This document shows, piece by piece, positions 28,734-39,845 of a stretch of DNA of 64,000 nt (within the stretch, counting starts at the first letter, position 1; the number at the start of each line of letters is the position of its first letter). This DNA is from Pseudomonas sp. SID14000 (GTDB lineage Bacteria; Pseudomonadota; Gammaproteobacteria; Pseudomonadales; Pseudomonadaceae): the NCBI RefSeq assembly GCF_002165135.1, contig NZ_NFZQ01000009.1, positions 238,679 to 302,678 of the forward strand. Reading direction: 5' to 3'. Below the pieces are notes generated by a model, which was not told the origin of the DNA, made no database searches, and worked only from the letters and a program-made list of their open reading frames with translations. The position numbers and the translations under genes are program-made.

Positions 28734-31539
28734 GGTAACCTTGAATGCCTTGGTCGAGGAAAGATTCGACCTTGTTGCCGACTACACCACCGAGGCCTTT
28801 CAGGACGATCTGAAGGAAGATGCCGTGGTCGCCCTTTTCGTTTGCCGGGAGGGCTTGGCTGAAGTCGTCGTAATCGATCCAGTAGCGGTTGATCAGGCGC
28901 AGCTTCCAGCAGCAGTTGTCGTACTCGAAACCACCCATGGCTTCCAGGGTGCGGTTGCGGTTGTAGTCATGCTGCCAGCGAGCGATGACGCTCCACTGCG
29001 GAACGATCGGCCAGATGACCGAGAAGTCATGCTGCTGGATCTTGTAGTAGTCCTTGATGTAGTTCTCATTGCCTGGAACGCCGTAGTCGCCACCGCCCAC
29101 TTTCCAGGTACCGGTCGTGGAATCGTAGGAGATGGTGTCGTTACGGTAGCGATAACCGAGGTTGACCACTTTGTTCGGGTTGTCTTCAGGCTGGTAGTGG
29201 AACATCGCGCTGCCCGAGCGGGTGCTGCGGCTGTCCGGGTCCCAGTTGAAGTCCGAATTGAAGCGCCAGTCGCGGTTGAAGTAGTAGTTGTATACCAGCG
29301 CGTATGGCGACACATCGGACTGCGAGTCGCTGCGGGTGCGATAATCGATACCTGGGAGCTGAACTTTGCGGTCCTTGAAGTAGAAGGCTTGGCCGATGCT
29401 GAAGTTCTGGCGCTCGAAGCCGCTTTCTTCGATCCAGCGGGTAGTCACGCCCAGCGACAGTTTGTTCTCGTCGCCGATACGGTCGGTGCCGCTGAAGCGG
29501 TTGTCGCGGAACAGCGAGTCGTAGCTGAACAGGGTCTCACCCGAGTCGAACAGCGGGATGTCTCTCTGATCCTTGTACGGGACATAGAGGTAGTACAGGC
29601 GCGGTTCGAGGGTTTGCTTGTAGTTGGTGCCGAACAACGACGTATTGCGGTCGAAGTAGAGCCCGCTGTCCACGCTGAAGATCGGTACGTCGCGGTTCAG
29701 CGAGCTGTTGTAGCTGCCGTACGCTGGGTTGGCCGATTGCGCGATAGCCTGCGTTTTACCTTGGCTGTCCAGGTCCAGATCGTAGTGGGTATATGCGTAC
29801 TTCAGCTTGGGAGTCAGGAAGCCGTAGCTGGCTTCCATCGGCAGGCTGATCGACGGCGCAACGTTGAAGCGGTTGCCGTTGGCGCGGGCAATACCGGAAA
29901 CGTTCTGATCCAGCCGGCGACCGCCTAGCACTTCTCCTGTGACCGGATCCGTGACGACACCTGCGGTTCTGTCTGGCAGACCGTCTTCGTTGAAGACCAG
30001 GTCGTTTTTCAGGTCACGATCAAAGCGAACAGCTTCGGTTTCATAGCTAAGGTTCAGCCCACCCGGCTCAAACGGCAGCTTACCGTTGAAGGTAATCTGC
30101 GGCAGACGATCATACGGCGTGATCTTCGAGATGGTCGCCATCTCGTAGGCATGCACATTCAACCGCGCGGTGTAGTTGTCACCACGGTAGGTCAGTGCAC
30201 CCTGCTGGTTCAGCAAGTCCTGGGTTTCAATACCGATCTGGTCGGACTCCAGGTCCTGGAAGTAGAACGGGTCGCTGATGTCGGTGTAGTCCACCTCGGC
30301 CATCAGGCGCTCGTCCAGCCCGCCCTTGTGCTGCCAGTTGACCATCCAGCGCTGTTCTTTGTAGTCAGTCTGGTCTTTGCGGTCGTCGTTCTTGTCGTTG
30401 AGGTACGCGCCACCGAACTGGCCTTCGCTGGAAGGCGTCAGGTAGCGGAACTCGCCTTCCATCAGCAGGCCGCGCTTGGTCATGTAGCGCGGGTACAACG
30501 TGGCGTCGTAGTTCGGCGCCAGGTTGAAGTAGTACGGCGTGACCAGCATGAAGCCGGTGTCGCTGGTGCTGCTGAACGATGGCGGCAGGAAACCGGACTG
30601 GCGACGGTCGTCGATCGGGAAGTAGATGTACGGTGTGTAGAACACCGGGAAATCCTTGACCCGCAGCGTAACGTTGGTCGCGGTACCGAAACCGGTGGCC
30701 GGGTTCAGGGTGATGTTGTTGCCCTTCAACTGCCAGGCGTTGCTGCCCGGTTCGCAGGTGGTGTACGTACCGTCCTTGAGGCGGATGATGGCGTTTTCGC
30801 CACGCTTGGCGTACAGGGCACTGCCGCGGATGTGCGACTTGTGCATCACGTATTCGGCGTTGTCGACCTGGGCTTCACCCGTGTCGAGCTGGATCTGTGC
30901 CTCGTCACCGACCACCAGCGAACCGTTGTCACGGATCCTGACGTTGCCTTTGAGCTCGCCACGGTTTTCGGTCTGGTAGAGGTTGGCCTCGTCGGCCTCG
31001 GCCTGCATGCTGCCCTGGCGCATCACCACGTCACCGGCGAGAGTAGCGATCTGCTGCTCCTGCTGGTACTTGGACACCTTGGCGTTGATGTAGGTCGGCG
31101 ACTCGTCCTTAGGCGTGGTATCGGCCATGCCTGGGCGGGTTGGCTCGATGTACGCGCCACCGCAGTACGGGCCGGTTTCGGCCAGCTGCGCGGCAGTGAG
31201 TTTTTCTCGCGGTACCCAGTCCAGGTGGCTGTAGTCTTCGCTACGCGACTTCAGGGCACGGCCCTTGGCCTCGGTGACCAGCACCGGCCGGTCCGCAGTT
31301 TCGCCTTCGCTCGCGGCTTCGGTGCCGGTGCTGACGGCAGCACCCTCGTGCACCGGGCGCGGCGGCAGGTTGTTGACTGGGGTCTTGGGCTTGCAGTCCC
31401 AACCACCGGAGGCGGACACTTGGCAGTCGAACTGTTCGGCTGCCACCACGTATGACGTGGCCAGAGGTTGCAGGGCCAGCAGACCGCCGGTTACCAGCAA
31501 CGGAAACTTTCTACGAAACGCGGGGGATTTCAATGCCAT
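28708..31539 (-). CDS. lptD: LPS-assembly protein LptD
   Basis: 943 aa. Signal peptide ([20 protein letters not shown]), an N-terminal OstA beta-jellyroll (residues about 150-330; [20 protein letters not shown]), and a large C-terminal beta-barrel. Conserved cysteines needed for inter-domain disulfides are seen (FDCQVS, TTCEPGS and the pair NCCWKLRL). With LptE it inserts lipopolysaccharide in the outer leaflet. Start MALKSPAF at 31537-31539. First gene of the lptD-surA-pdxA-rsmA-apaG-apaH operon and a substrate of its neighbour SurA. Confidence 0.97.
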   Translation of the reverse strand: MALKSPAFRRKFPLLVTGGLLALQPLATSYVVAAEQFDCQVSASGGWDCKPKTPVNNLPPRPVHEGAAVSTGTEAASEGETADRPVLVTEAKGRALKSRSEDYSHLDWVPREKLTAAQLAETGPYCGGAYIEPTRPGMADTTPKDESPTYINAKVSKYQQEQQIATLAGDVVMRQGSMQAEADEANLYQTENRGELKGNVRIRDNGSLVVGDEAQIQLDTGEAQVDNAEYVMHKSHIRGSALYAKRGENAIIRLKDGTYTTCEPGSNAWQLKGNNITLNPATGFGTATNVTLRVKDFPVFYTPYIYFPIDDRRQSGFLPPSFSSTSDTGFMLVTPYYFNLAPNYDATLYPRYMTKRGLLMEGEFRYLTPSSEGQFGGAYLNDKNDDRKDQTDYKEQRWMVNWQHKGGLDERLMAEVDYTDISDPFYFQDLESDQIGIETQDLLNQQGALTYRGDNYTARLNVHAYEMATISKITPYDRLPQITFNGKLPFEPGGLNLSYETEAVRFDRDLKNDLVFNEDGLPDRTAGVVTDPVTGEVLGGRRLDQNVSGIARANGNRFNVAPSISLPMEASYGFLTPKLKYAYTHYDLDLDSQGKTQAIAQSANPAYGSYNSSLNRDVPIFSVDSGLYFDRNTSLFGTNYKQTLEPRLYYLYVPYKDQRDIPLFDSGETLFSYDSLFRDNRFSGTDRIGDENKLSLGVTTRWIEESGFERQNFSIGQAFYFKDRKVQLPGIDYRTRSDSQSDVSPYALVYNYYFNRDWRFNSDFNWDPDSRSTRSGSAMFHYQPEDNPNKVVNLGYRYRNDTISYDSTTGTWKVGGGDYGVPGNENYIKDYYKIQQHDFSVIWPIVPQWSVIARWQHDYNRNRTLEAMGGFEYDNCCWKLRLINRYWIDYDDFSQALPANEKGDHGIFLQIVLKGLGGVVGNKVESFLDQGIQGYREREDQAY

Positions 31540-31669
31540 CTTATTAGTCCGGGCTTCCTGCGTGCCATCTGCCCGCGTGTGGGGCCGCACGCCTCTCGAT
31601 GGTCTGAAAAAGATGCTGGATAATAAAGCATGACCCGCTTGACGGCTAGGGCCGTCGGAGACCCTTGTA

Positions 31670-33357
<1,688 letters not shown>

Positions 33358-33358
33358 C

Positions 33359-34126
33359 ATGTGGTGGCCAAGCACGGTGATTGGCGCCGGTGCCGGCTTT
33401 GCCGTTGCCAGCATCCCTGGAGCCCTGCTCGGCGCCTTGCTCGGGCAGGCCATGGACCGCCGCCTGCGTTTGCAAGGCTGGGAGGACATGCGCGAGCGCT
33501 TGGGCGGGCGTCCCGCCTTGCAGGACGACGAGTTGCTGTTCGTGATGCTCGGGCGTCTGGCCAAGAGCGATGGCCGGGTGGGAGAGCAGCATATCCAGCA
33601 GGCGCGCCAGGAAATGGCGCGCCTGGACCTGACCGAAGCGGCTCGGCTGCGCGCGATTGCCGCGTTCAATCGTGGCAAGTCGGGCAAGGACAGGCTGGGT
33701 GGGCACCTGCGGCGCATTCGCCAGCAGCCGCATGCGGCCGAAGGTACCCTGCGTGCCTGTTGGCGCATGGTCTGGGCCGACGGCAAGATGGGTAACAAGG
33801 AGCGTGAGCTGCTGCTGGACTGGGGGCAGAAACTGGGCCTGAGCCGGCGGCAGGTGCAGGCCATGTCGTTGGAATACGAGCCGCGCAGGGCAGCGGGGCC
33901 GGAAGGGGTGGCCATGACCTATGCGGCGGCGTTGCGCTTGCTGGCGGTCGAGGCAGACACCGATGGTGACAAGGTCAAGCAGGCATATCGTCGGCTGGTC
34001 AGCCGGCACCACCCGGACAAGCTGGCGGGCACTGGTGCCAGTGATGCGCAGGTGCGTGAAGCGACCGAGCGGACCCGGGAGTTGCATCAGGCTTACGCAA
34101 TGATCCGTAAGCGGCGCGGCCTGTAA
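33359..34126 (+). CDS. djlA: DnaJ-like membrane protein DjlA
   Basis: 255 aa. A short N-terminal Gly/Ala-rich membrane segment (VIGAGAGFAVASIPGALLGA), a TerB-like central domain (LLFVMLGRLAKSDGRVGEQH), and a C-terminal J domain with the HPD motif (LVSRHHPDKLAG). It probably stimulates DnaK at the inner membrane. The amgK-murU-djlA order is seen here; a REP pair follows. Confidence 0.93.
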   Translation: MWWPSTVIGAGAGFAVASIPGALLGALLGQAMDRRLRLQGWEDMRERLGGRPALQDDELLFVMLGRLAKSDGRVGEQHIQQARQEMARLDLTEAARLRAIAAFNRGKSGKDRLGGHLRRIRQQPHAAEGTLRACWRMVWADGKMGNKERELLLDWGQKLGLSRRQVQAMSLEYEPRRAAGPEGVAMTYAAALRLLAVEADTDGDKVKQAYRRLVSRHHPDKLAGTGASDAQVREATERTRELHQAYAMIRKRRGL

Positions 34127-34144
34127 AAGCGGGGGCGCTTCGCA

Positions 34145-34252
34145 CCCCTTTCGCGACACAAGGCCGCTCCCACAAGTACAGCGCAGCCCTCGGGTTTTGC
34201 GCGGCACCTGTGGGAGCGGCCTTGTGTCGCGAAAGGGCCGCAAAGCGGCCCC
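34145..34252. repeat. REP pair (REPIN), GACACAAGGCC class, with GGGCCGC hairpin
   Basis: Inverted halves at 34145-34174 and 34209-34237, with TCGCGACACAAGGCCGCTCC and its complement. The right half runs into the recurrent GGGCCGC-AAA-GCGGCCC hairpin at 34235-34251. It lies between convergent djlA and the DUF3530 gene. Confidence 0.9.
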
Positions 34253-34264
34253 AGAATTCCTGGA

Positions 34265-35263
34265 TCAACCCTGCGGGCTCATCCACCCCCGCACCCGGCG
34301 GAACAGTTGTTCCTGCTCGGCCGCCTTGTTCCCCGGCATGGCAATCAGCGACAACTGCCGGTATTGGCTGTCCTTCTGCCGCTTGCTGGCCTGCAGGCGC
34401 TGGGTGGCCGCATTGCGGTCACCGCTACGGGTGGCGAAGTAGATGTCGGCAGTCGGCACTCTCAAGGTCGGTGTCAGGCTTTCCAGGTCATGCTCCACCC
34501 GCGCTGGTGTCTGCGCGGCGACCATCACCAGTTTCTGCACCTGCGGTGGCTGTTTCTCGCTCAGGTAGCGGGCCGCCCAATACGCGCCGCTGCCATGGCC
34601 GATCAGCACGATGCTGCGGGTGTTGTGCTGTTGGGCAAAGGCCACCGCGGCATCCAGGCGGGCGAAAATGCGCTCGGCATCGGCCAGGTCGGTTTGTTCA
34701 CTGGCCGGTTTGGCGTCAGTGCTCTGTGCGGTGTCGGCATCGGCCGCCGTAGCCTGGGCGACATTGGCATTGGCATCGGCCGGTGCGTCCTTGGCCGGGG
34801 CGCTTTCGCCCGTGTCTTGCTCCGGTTCGGCAGCCGGCTTGGCTTCGACCCGCGCCTGCGGGCTGTCGGCGAGCAGGTCGGGCAGGCTGATGCTCAGGCT
34901 GTGCCAGCCGATATCGGGGAATTTCTGCCGCAATGGGCCGACTGCATTCGGCCAGTCGGCTGTTTCGCCGGCACCTGGGACGATAATGACCGCCCCTTGC
35001 GGGTCGCTGTCGTTGGCAGGTTTCCACAGGGCCAGGAAGCTGTCCGCTCCGGCCTCCAGTGTCTGCTGCTCGGCCTTGGGCACCAGTCGCTCGAGCGCCT
35101 GGGCATCCTCTTGGCTGCGCTCCAGCAGCGGTGGGCGCGGGGCCTGGGCAGCGGGTGCCTCGGTGGTGGTGGATGGTTCTGCAGGATCGGCGGCCAGGGC
35201 GCCGAGTGGAAGGATCGAGGCCAGGCAGCACATTGCCAGCGTCGTGCGATAAAGTGTGGACAT
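34265..35263 (-). CDS. Exported DUF3530 alpha/beta-hydrolase-like protein
   Basis: 332 aa. Signal peptide (MSTLYRTTLAMCCLASILPL...ALAA), then a hydrolase-like fold: GAVIIVPGAGETADWP and the nucleophile-elbow-like IGHGSGAYWAARYL. A Lys/Ala/Asp/Glu/Thr-rich stretch (residues about 135-195, KPAAEPEQDTGESAPAKDAP onward) is low in complexity and looks like a disordered insert inside the fold. The function is unknown; no substrate can be assigned. Start ATG 35261-35263. Confidence 0.85.
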   Translation of the reverse strand: MSTLYRTTLAMCCLASILPLGALAADPAEPSTTTEAPAAQAPRPPLLERSQEDAQALERLVPKAEQQTLEAGADSFLALWKPANDSDPQGAVIIVPGAGETADWPNAVGPLRQKFPDIGWHSLSISLPDLLADSPQARVEAKPAAEPEQDTGESAPAKDAPADANANVAQATAADADTAQSTDAKPASEQTDLADAERIFARLDAAVAFAQQHNTRSIVLIGHGSGAYWAARYLSEKQPPQVQKLVMVAAQTPARVEHDLESLTPTLRVPTADIYFATRSGDRNAATQRLQASKRQKDSQYRQLSLIAMPGNKAAEQEQLFRRVRGWMSPQG

Positions 35264-35357
35264 GAGTCAACCCGGGGCCAGAATGATACCGGCAGCCTAA
35301 TAGTATTTGCCCGTGACGGCCATGCTGCAGGCCGCCTTTGCCAAGACGAGCGTGTAG

Positions 35358-37745
35358 ATGAAGCGAGTGCGTCGCCTGTTGGTTATCGGCTGCTTGTGGC
35401 TGCCCTTGATTGCATTGGCCAGGCCCGATGCGGTGCCCCCGGCTGCCCTGGAGCCGGCCCAGCAGCAATGGCTGGAAACGCACCGCAGCCTGCGCGTCGG
35501 CCTGGTGTTACAGGCGCCCTACGCTCAGTTCGACCGGCGCCTGCAGCAACTGTACGGTGCCAACGTGGAACTGGTGAGCAGCCTGGCGCAGGTGCTGCGC
35601 CTGGACCTGACCTGGCGCAACTTCACCGACCAGGCCAGCCTTGAACATGCCCTGCAGGCCGGCGAAATCGATTTTGCCCCAGGCCTTACCCAGACTCCCA
35701 CCAGCCTGCGCCTGTGGTTGTTCAGCGACCCTTACATGCGCGTGCCGCAACTGGTGGTGGGGCCGCGCACCGGGACCATGGCCGTAGAACTGGAAACGCT
35801 CGGGGCCGAGCAGCGGGTGGCGGTGCGCATGCCCAGCCAACTGGCGGACTACCTGCGCGGCAACTACAGCAATCTCAACCTGCAAGGGGTGCCCGGCGAG
35901 CGCGAGGCCCTGCAACTGGTGGTGGGCGGCCAGGCCAGTTTTGCAGTGCTGGATGAAGCCCAGCTCAGCCGCCTGTCGCGCGAAAGCGAGTTCGGCGAGC
36001 TGGCGGTGGTCGGCGATATCGGTCTGCCGCAACTATTGCGCATCGGTTCGCGGCGCGACTGGCCGCTGCTGGCCGATGTGCTCGAGCGTGGCCTGCAGGC
36101 GCTGCCGGCCAAGGAGCTGGAGCAACTGCACCAGCGTTGGCTGCAGCCAAAGTACCCACGTCTGAGTGAGTCGACTGGTTTCTGGCGGAACCTGGCCTTG
36201 CTGTCCAGCATGCTGTTGTTATGCGCGCTGGCCACCCTGGTGTGGCAGCGTCGGCAGCAGCGTCAGTTGGAGCGCAGCCTGCTGGCCACGCGAGAAAGCC
36301 TGGTGGAGCGGCAAGTGCGTGAAGAAGCGTTGCGCCTGAGCCAGTTCGCCATCGACCAGAGTACGGTGGGCATCCTCTGGGTCAACTGGGACAGCCACGT
36401 ACGGTACGCCAACCATGCCGCCGAGCGCATGCTGGGCTATGACGAAGGCGCACTGCTGGAGCGGCCGCTGAGCGACTTTGAACCCAGCCTGAGCATGGAC
36501 CGCTGGCTGGAGCTGTGGAAGGGCGCGCGTGCCGGGGCTGGCGGTGTTGGCCAGTTCGAGACGCAGTGCCAGCGGGCTGACCACAGCCTGTTGCCGGTCG
36601 AGCTGTCGCTGAGTTTTCTGCGCTTTCGTGACTCCGAGTACCTGGTGGTCTACCTCGCCGATGTTACCGAGCGCCACCGCGCCCTGGCGGCCCTGCGCGA
36701 AAGCGAGGCGCGGCTCAAGGGGATTGCCGGCAACGTGCCGGGGCTGGTGTTTCGCCTGGAGCGTGACCCGGCGGAGGGCGACCTGGAGTTCCCCTATATC
36801 AGCGAGGGTAGCGAGGCGCTGGTGGGCTATACGCCCAGCGAAATTCAGCACCCGCAGATGGGCCTGCGCAACCTGGTGCACCCCGAGGACCGCGCCGATT
36901 ACCACCGGGTGCAAGACCTGGCCCTGGCCAGCGACCAGGACTGGTCCTGGCAGGGGCGCATCCTCACCCGTCAGGGTGAACAGCGCTGGGCCGACATCAA
37001 AGCCAGTACCCGGCGCCTGGGCAACGGCCAGGTGGTGTGGGACGGCGTAGTGTGGGACATCACCCAGGGCAAGCGGGCCGAGTTGGAACTGGCCAGATCC
37101 CAGGAGCAGCTGCGCGAACTGTCGGCCCACCTGGAGAGTGTGCGGGAGGAAGAAAAGGCCCGCATCGCTCGGGAAGTACACGATGAACTGGGGCAGATGC
37201 TGACCGTGCTCAAGCTGGAGGTGTCGATGTGCGAGTTGGCCTTTGCCGAGCTGGACCCGGGCCTGAACGAGCGCCTGGCCAGCATGAAGCGCCTGATCGC
37301 CCAGCTGTTCCAGCTGGTGCGCGACGTGGCCACTGCCTTGCGCCCGCCGATTCTCGATGCCGGCATTGCTTCGGCGATTGAGTGGCAGGCGCGGCGCTTT
37401 GAAGCACGCACGCAAATCCCCTGCCTGGTACAAGTACCGGATAATCTGCCAGCATTGAGCGATGCCAAGGCTACCGGGCTGTTCCGTATCCTCCAGGAGG
37501 CGCTGACCAACGTGATGCGACATGCCCAGGCGCACAGCGTGGAGATCGAGCTGGTGCGTGAGCACGGGCAATTGCGCATGACCGTCAGCGATGACGGCCA
37601 GGGTTTTTGCCGCGATCAGCCCCGGCCCACCTCGTTCGGCCTGGTAGGGGTGCGTGAGCGGGTGCTGATGCTGGGCGGCAGCATGGCGCTGGACAGCGAA
37701 CCGGGCGAAGGCACCAGCCTGAGCGTAGCCATACCGTTGGAGTAG
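35358..37745 (+). CDS. SBP-PAS sensor histidine kinase (NarL/HisKA_3 type)
   Basis: 795 aa. Signal peptide (MKRVRRLLVIGCLWLPLIAL), periplasmic SBP_bac_3-like domain (residues about 35-265), membrane segment (NLALLSSMLLLCALATLVW, about 275-293), two PAS domains (about 325-580), then HisKA_3 with His608 in ARIAREVHDELGQML and HATPase (LFRILQEALTNVMRHA, VSDDGQGF). It phosphorylates the LuxR-type regulator encoded next; the stimulus is probably a small organic molecule, unknown here. The regulator follows after 10 bases. Confidence 0.93.
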   Translation: MKRVRRLLVIGCLWLPLIALARPDAVPPAALEPAQQQWLETHRSLRVGLVLQAPYAQFDRRLQQLYGANVELVSSLAQVLRLDLTWRNFTDQASLEHALQAGEIDFAPGLTQTPTSLRLWLFSDPYMRVPQLVVGPRTGTMAVELETLGAEQRVAVRMPSQLADYLRGNYSNLNLQGVPGEREALQLVVGGQASFAVLDEAQLSRLSRESEFGELAVVGDIGLPQLLRIGSRRDWPLLADVLERGLQALPAKELEQLHQRWLQPKYPRLSESTGFWRNLALLSSMLLLCALATLVWQRRQQRQLERSLLATRESLVERQVREEALRLSQFAIDQSTVGILWVNWDSHVRYANHAAERMLGYDEGALLERPLSDFEPSLSMDRWLELWKGARAGAGGVGQFETQCQRADHSLLPVELSLSFLRFRDSEYLVVYLADVTERHRALAALRESEARLKGIAGNVPGLVFRLERDPAEGDLEFPYISEGSEALVGYTPSEIQHPQMGLRNLVHPEDRADYHRVQDLALASDQDWSWQGRILTRQGEQRWADIKASTRRLGNGQVVWDGVVWDITQGKRAELELARSQEQLRELSAHLESVREEEKARIAREVHDELGQMLTVLKLEVSMCELAFAELDPGLNERLASMKRLIAQLFQLVRDVATALRPPILDAGIASAIEWQARRFEARTQIPCLVQVPDNLPALSDAKATGLFRILQEALTNVMRHAQAHSVEIELVREHGQLRMTVSDDGQGFCRDQPRPTSFGLVGVRERVLMLGGSMALDSEPGEGTSLSVAIPLE

Positions 37746-37755
37746 GAGAGCGATC

Positions 37756-38385
37756 GTGATTCGAGTGCTGGTGGCCGAAGACCACACCATTGTCCGTGAA
37801 GGTATCAAGCAGTTGATTGGCCTGGCCAAGGACATGCAGGTAGCGGGGGAAGCCGGTAATGGCGAGCAGTTGCTGGAAACCCTGCGCCACACGCCGTGCG
37901 AGGTGGTATTGCTGGATATCTCGATGCCGGGCGTGAATGGCCTGGAGGCGATACCGCGGATCCGCGCGTTGCACGACGCCCCCGCGATCCTGATGCTGTC
38001 TATGCATGATGAAGCGCAGATGGCGGCACGGGCACTGAAGGCCGGGGCGGCGGGCTATGCAACCAAGGACAGCGACCCGGCGCTGTTGCTGACCGCGATT
38101 CGGCGGGTTGCCGCTGGCGGGCGCTATATCGACCCGGCGCTGGCCGACCGCATGGTTTTCGAAGTGGGCCTGACCGAGTCGCGGCCGTTGCACACCCTGC
38201 TGTCGGAGCGGGAGTTTTCGGTGTTCGAGCGCCTGGCCCAGGGCGCCAACGTCAACGACATCGCCCAGCAGCTGGCACTGTCGAGCAAGACCATCAGCAC
38301 CCACAAGGCGCGCCTGATGCAGAAGCTGAAAGTGAACTCGCTGGCGGAGCTGGTGAAGTACGCCATGGAGCACAAGCTGGTCTGA
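37756..38385 (+). CDS. LuxR/FixJ-type response regulator
   Basis: 209 aa. Receiver domain with phospho-acceptor Asp54 (EVVLLDISMPGVNGLEAIPR) and the switch residues (LMLSMHDEAQM, KAGAAGYATKDS), then a LuxR-type HTH (LSEREFSVFERLAQGANVND, IAQQLALSSKTISTHKARLM). Starts with GTG 37756 after AGGAGAG. Forms the two-component pair with the kinase before it; the perfect palindrome at 38554 upstream of the ABC operon is a candidate target. Confidence 0.95.
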   Translation: MIRVLVAEDHTIVREGIKQLIGLAKDMQVAGEAGNGEQLLETLRHTPCEVVLLDISMPGVNGLEAIPRIRALHDAPAILMLSMHDEAQMAARALKAGAAGYATKDSDPALLLTAIRRVAAGGRYIDPALADRMVFEVGLTESRPLHTLLSEREFSVFERLAQGANVNDIAQQLALSSKTISTHKARLMQKLKVNSLAELVKYAMEHKLV

Positions 38386-38419
38386 TTGCGACATGCACTT
38401 CCTGACGCCTGTAGCGAGT

Positions 38420-38510
38420 CCCTGTGGGAGCGGGTTTACCCGCGAAAGGGCCTGACCTGCCATCTGCGGTGCCTGGGTCGGCCTCTTCGCGGGTGAACCC
38501 GCTCCCACAG
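38420..38510. repeat. REP pair (REPIN), GGGT(A/G)AACCC class
   Basis: Inverted halves 38420-38452 and 38480-38510. The right half reads CGCGGGTGAACCCGCTC, a one-base variant of the left core CGGGTTTACCCGCG. It follows the response regulator gene. Confidence 0.9.
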
Positions 38511-38553
38511 CGGGCGCCGGAGGGCTGAGGGGAGCATTCCAAACCCGCCATCC

Positions 38554-38573
38554 TTGTAGGGGAATCCCTACAA
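38554..38573. promoter_or_regulatory. Perfect 20-base palindrome TTGTAGGG-GAAT-CCCTACAA
   Basis: Perfect 8-4-8 inverted repeat, 107 bases upstream of the ABC transporter start and about 170 bases after the response regulator stop. Its form suits a dimeric HTH regulator of the LuxR/FixJ class. That the neighbouring regulator binds here is inferred. The remaining gap to 38680 holds the transporter promoter. Confidence 0.5.
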
Positions 38574-38680
38574 AAAATCTTCCATCCGGATGATGGCATT
38601 CTCTCAGCCCCCCCGATTTTCCGGCGCTTGCCGCTTGTCTAGTCTTTGCCTACGCAGTCATCCAACAAGAAGGTGCAGGC

Positions 38681-39805
38681 ATGAGCGAGGCGAAGTCGAA
38701 CGCTGCAACCAGCGAAACGCTGGTCAGCTTCCGTGGTGTGCAGAAGAGCTACGACGGCGAGTCGCTGATCGTCAAAAACCTCAACCTTGATATTCGCAAG
38801 GGTGAATTCCTTACCCTGCTTGGTCCGTCCGGTTCGGGCAAGACCACCAGCCTGATGATGCTGGCCGGCTTCGAAACCCCCACCGCCGGTGAAATCCAGC
38901 TGGCCGGGCGTTCGATCAACAACGTGCCGCCGCACAAACGCGACATCGGCATGGTGTTCCAGAACTACGCGCTGTTCCCGCACATGACCGTGGCCGAGAA
39001 CCTGGCCTTCCCCCTGACCGTGCGCAACCTGAGCAAGACCGACATCAGCGAGCGGGTCAAGCGGGTGCTGAACATGGTCCAGCTTGACGCCTTCGCCAAG
39101 CGCTACCCTGGCCAGCTGTCCGGCGGCCAGCAGCAGCGCGTGGCCCTGGCCCGGGCGTTGGTGTTCGAGCCGCAGCTGGTGCTGATGGACGAACCGCTGG
39201 GCGCCCTCGACAAGCAGTTGCGTGAACACATGCAAATGGAGATCAAGCACATCCACCAGCGCCTCGGCGTCACCGTGGTGTACGTGACCCACGACCAGGG
39301 CGAAGCATTGACCATGTCCGACCGTGTGGCAGTGTTCCACCAGGGCGAAATCCAGCAGATCGCCGACCCGCGCACGCTGTACGAAGAACCCTGCAACACC
39401 TTCGTCGCCAACTTCATCGGCGAGAACAACCGCATCAACGGCACGCTGCTGGGCAGTGATGGCAAACGCTGCCAGGTGCAGTTGCCACGTGGCGAGCGGG
39501 TCGAGGCGCTGGCGGTAAATGTCGGCCAGGCCGGCGAGCCGGTGACCCTGTCGATTCGCCCGGAGCGCGTGCGGCTGAACGGCCACAGCGAAAGCTGCGT
39601 CAACCGCTTCTCGGGCCGGGTGGCTGAATTCATTTACCTGGGCGACCACGTGCGGGTGCGCCTGGAAGTTTGCGGCAAGGGCGACTTCTTCGTGAAACAG
39701 CCGATTGCCGAGCTCGACCCGGCCCTGGCCGTGGGCGATGTGGTACCGCTGGGCTGGGAGGTGGAGCACGCCCGCGCGCTCGATCCGATTGCCGAAGCCC
39801 ATTGA
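38681..39805 (+). CDS. Polyamine/spermidine-type ABC transporter ATP-binding protein
   Basis: 374 aa. Walker A LLGPSGSGKTTSLMML, Q-loop NYALFPHMTVAEN, signature LSGGQQQRVALARAL, Walker B LVLMDEPLGALD, then a TOBE domain at the C-terminus (about residues 290-370), as in PotA. It energises the permeases at 40941 and 42200; the start is preceded by AGAAGGTG. Likely substrate polyamines or related amines, by family. Confidence 0.93.
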   Translation: MSEAKSNAATSETLVSFRGVQKSYDGESLIVKNLNLDIRKGEFLTLLGPSGSGKTTSLMMLAGFETPTAGEIQLAGRSINNVPPHKRDIGMVFQNYALFPHMTVAENLAFPLTVRNLSKTDISERVKRVLNMVQLDAFAKRYPGQLSGGQQQRVALARALVFEPQLVLMDEPLGALDKQLREHMQMEIKHIHQRLGVTVVYVTHDQGEALTMSDRVAVFHQGEIQQIADPRTLYEEPCNTFVANFIGENNRINGTLLGSDGKRCQVQLPRGERVEALAVNVGQAGEPVTLSIRPERVRLNGHSESCVNRFSGRVAEFIYLGDHVRVRLEVCGKGDFFVKQPIAELDPALAVGDVVPLGWEVEHARALDPIAEAH

Positions 39806-39845
39806 TGGTTTGCTTCACCAACCCTGTACTGTGGAGAGAATAATA

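Noticed and set aside
38585..38640. Possible sigma-54 promoter (TGGCAT-N5-CAGCC) before the ABC operon
   Set aside because: The GG and GC doublets are in phase, but the -12 element lacks TT and no enhancer-binding regulator is encoded nearby.
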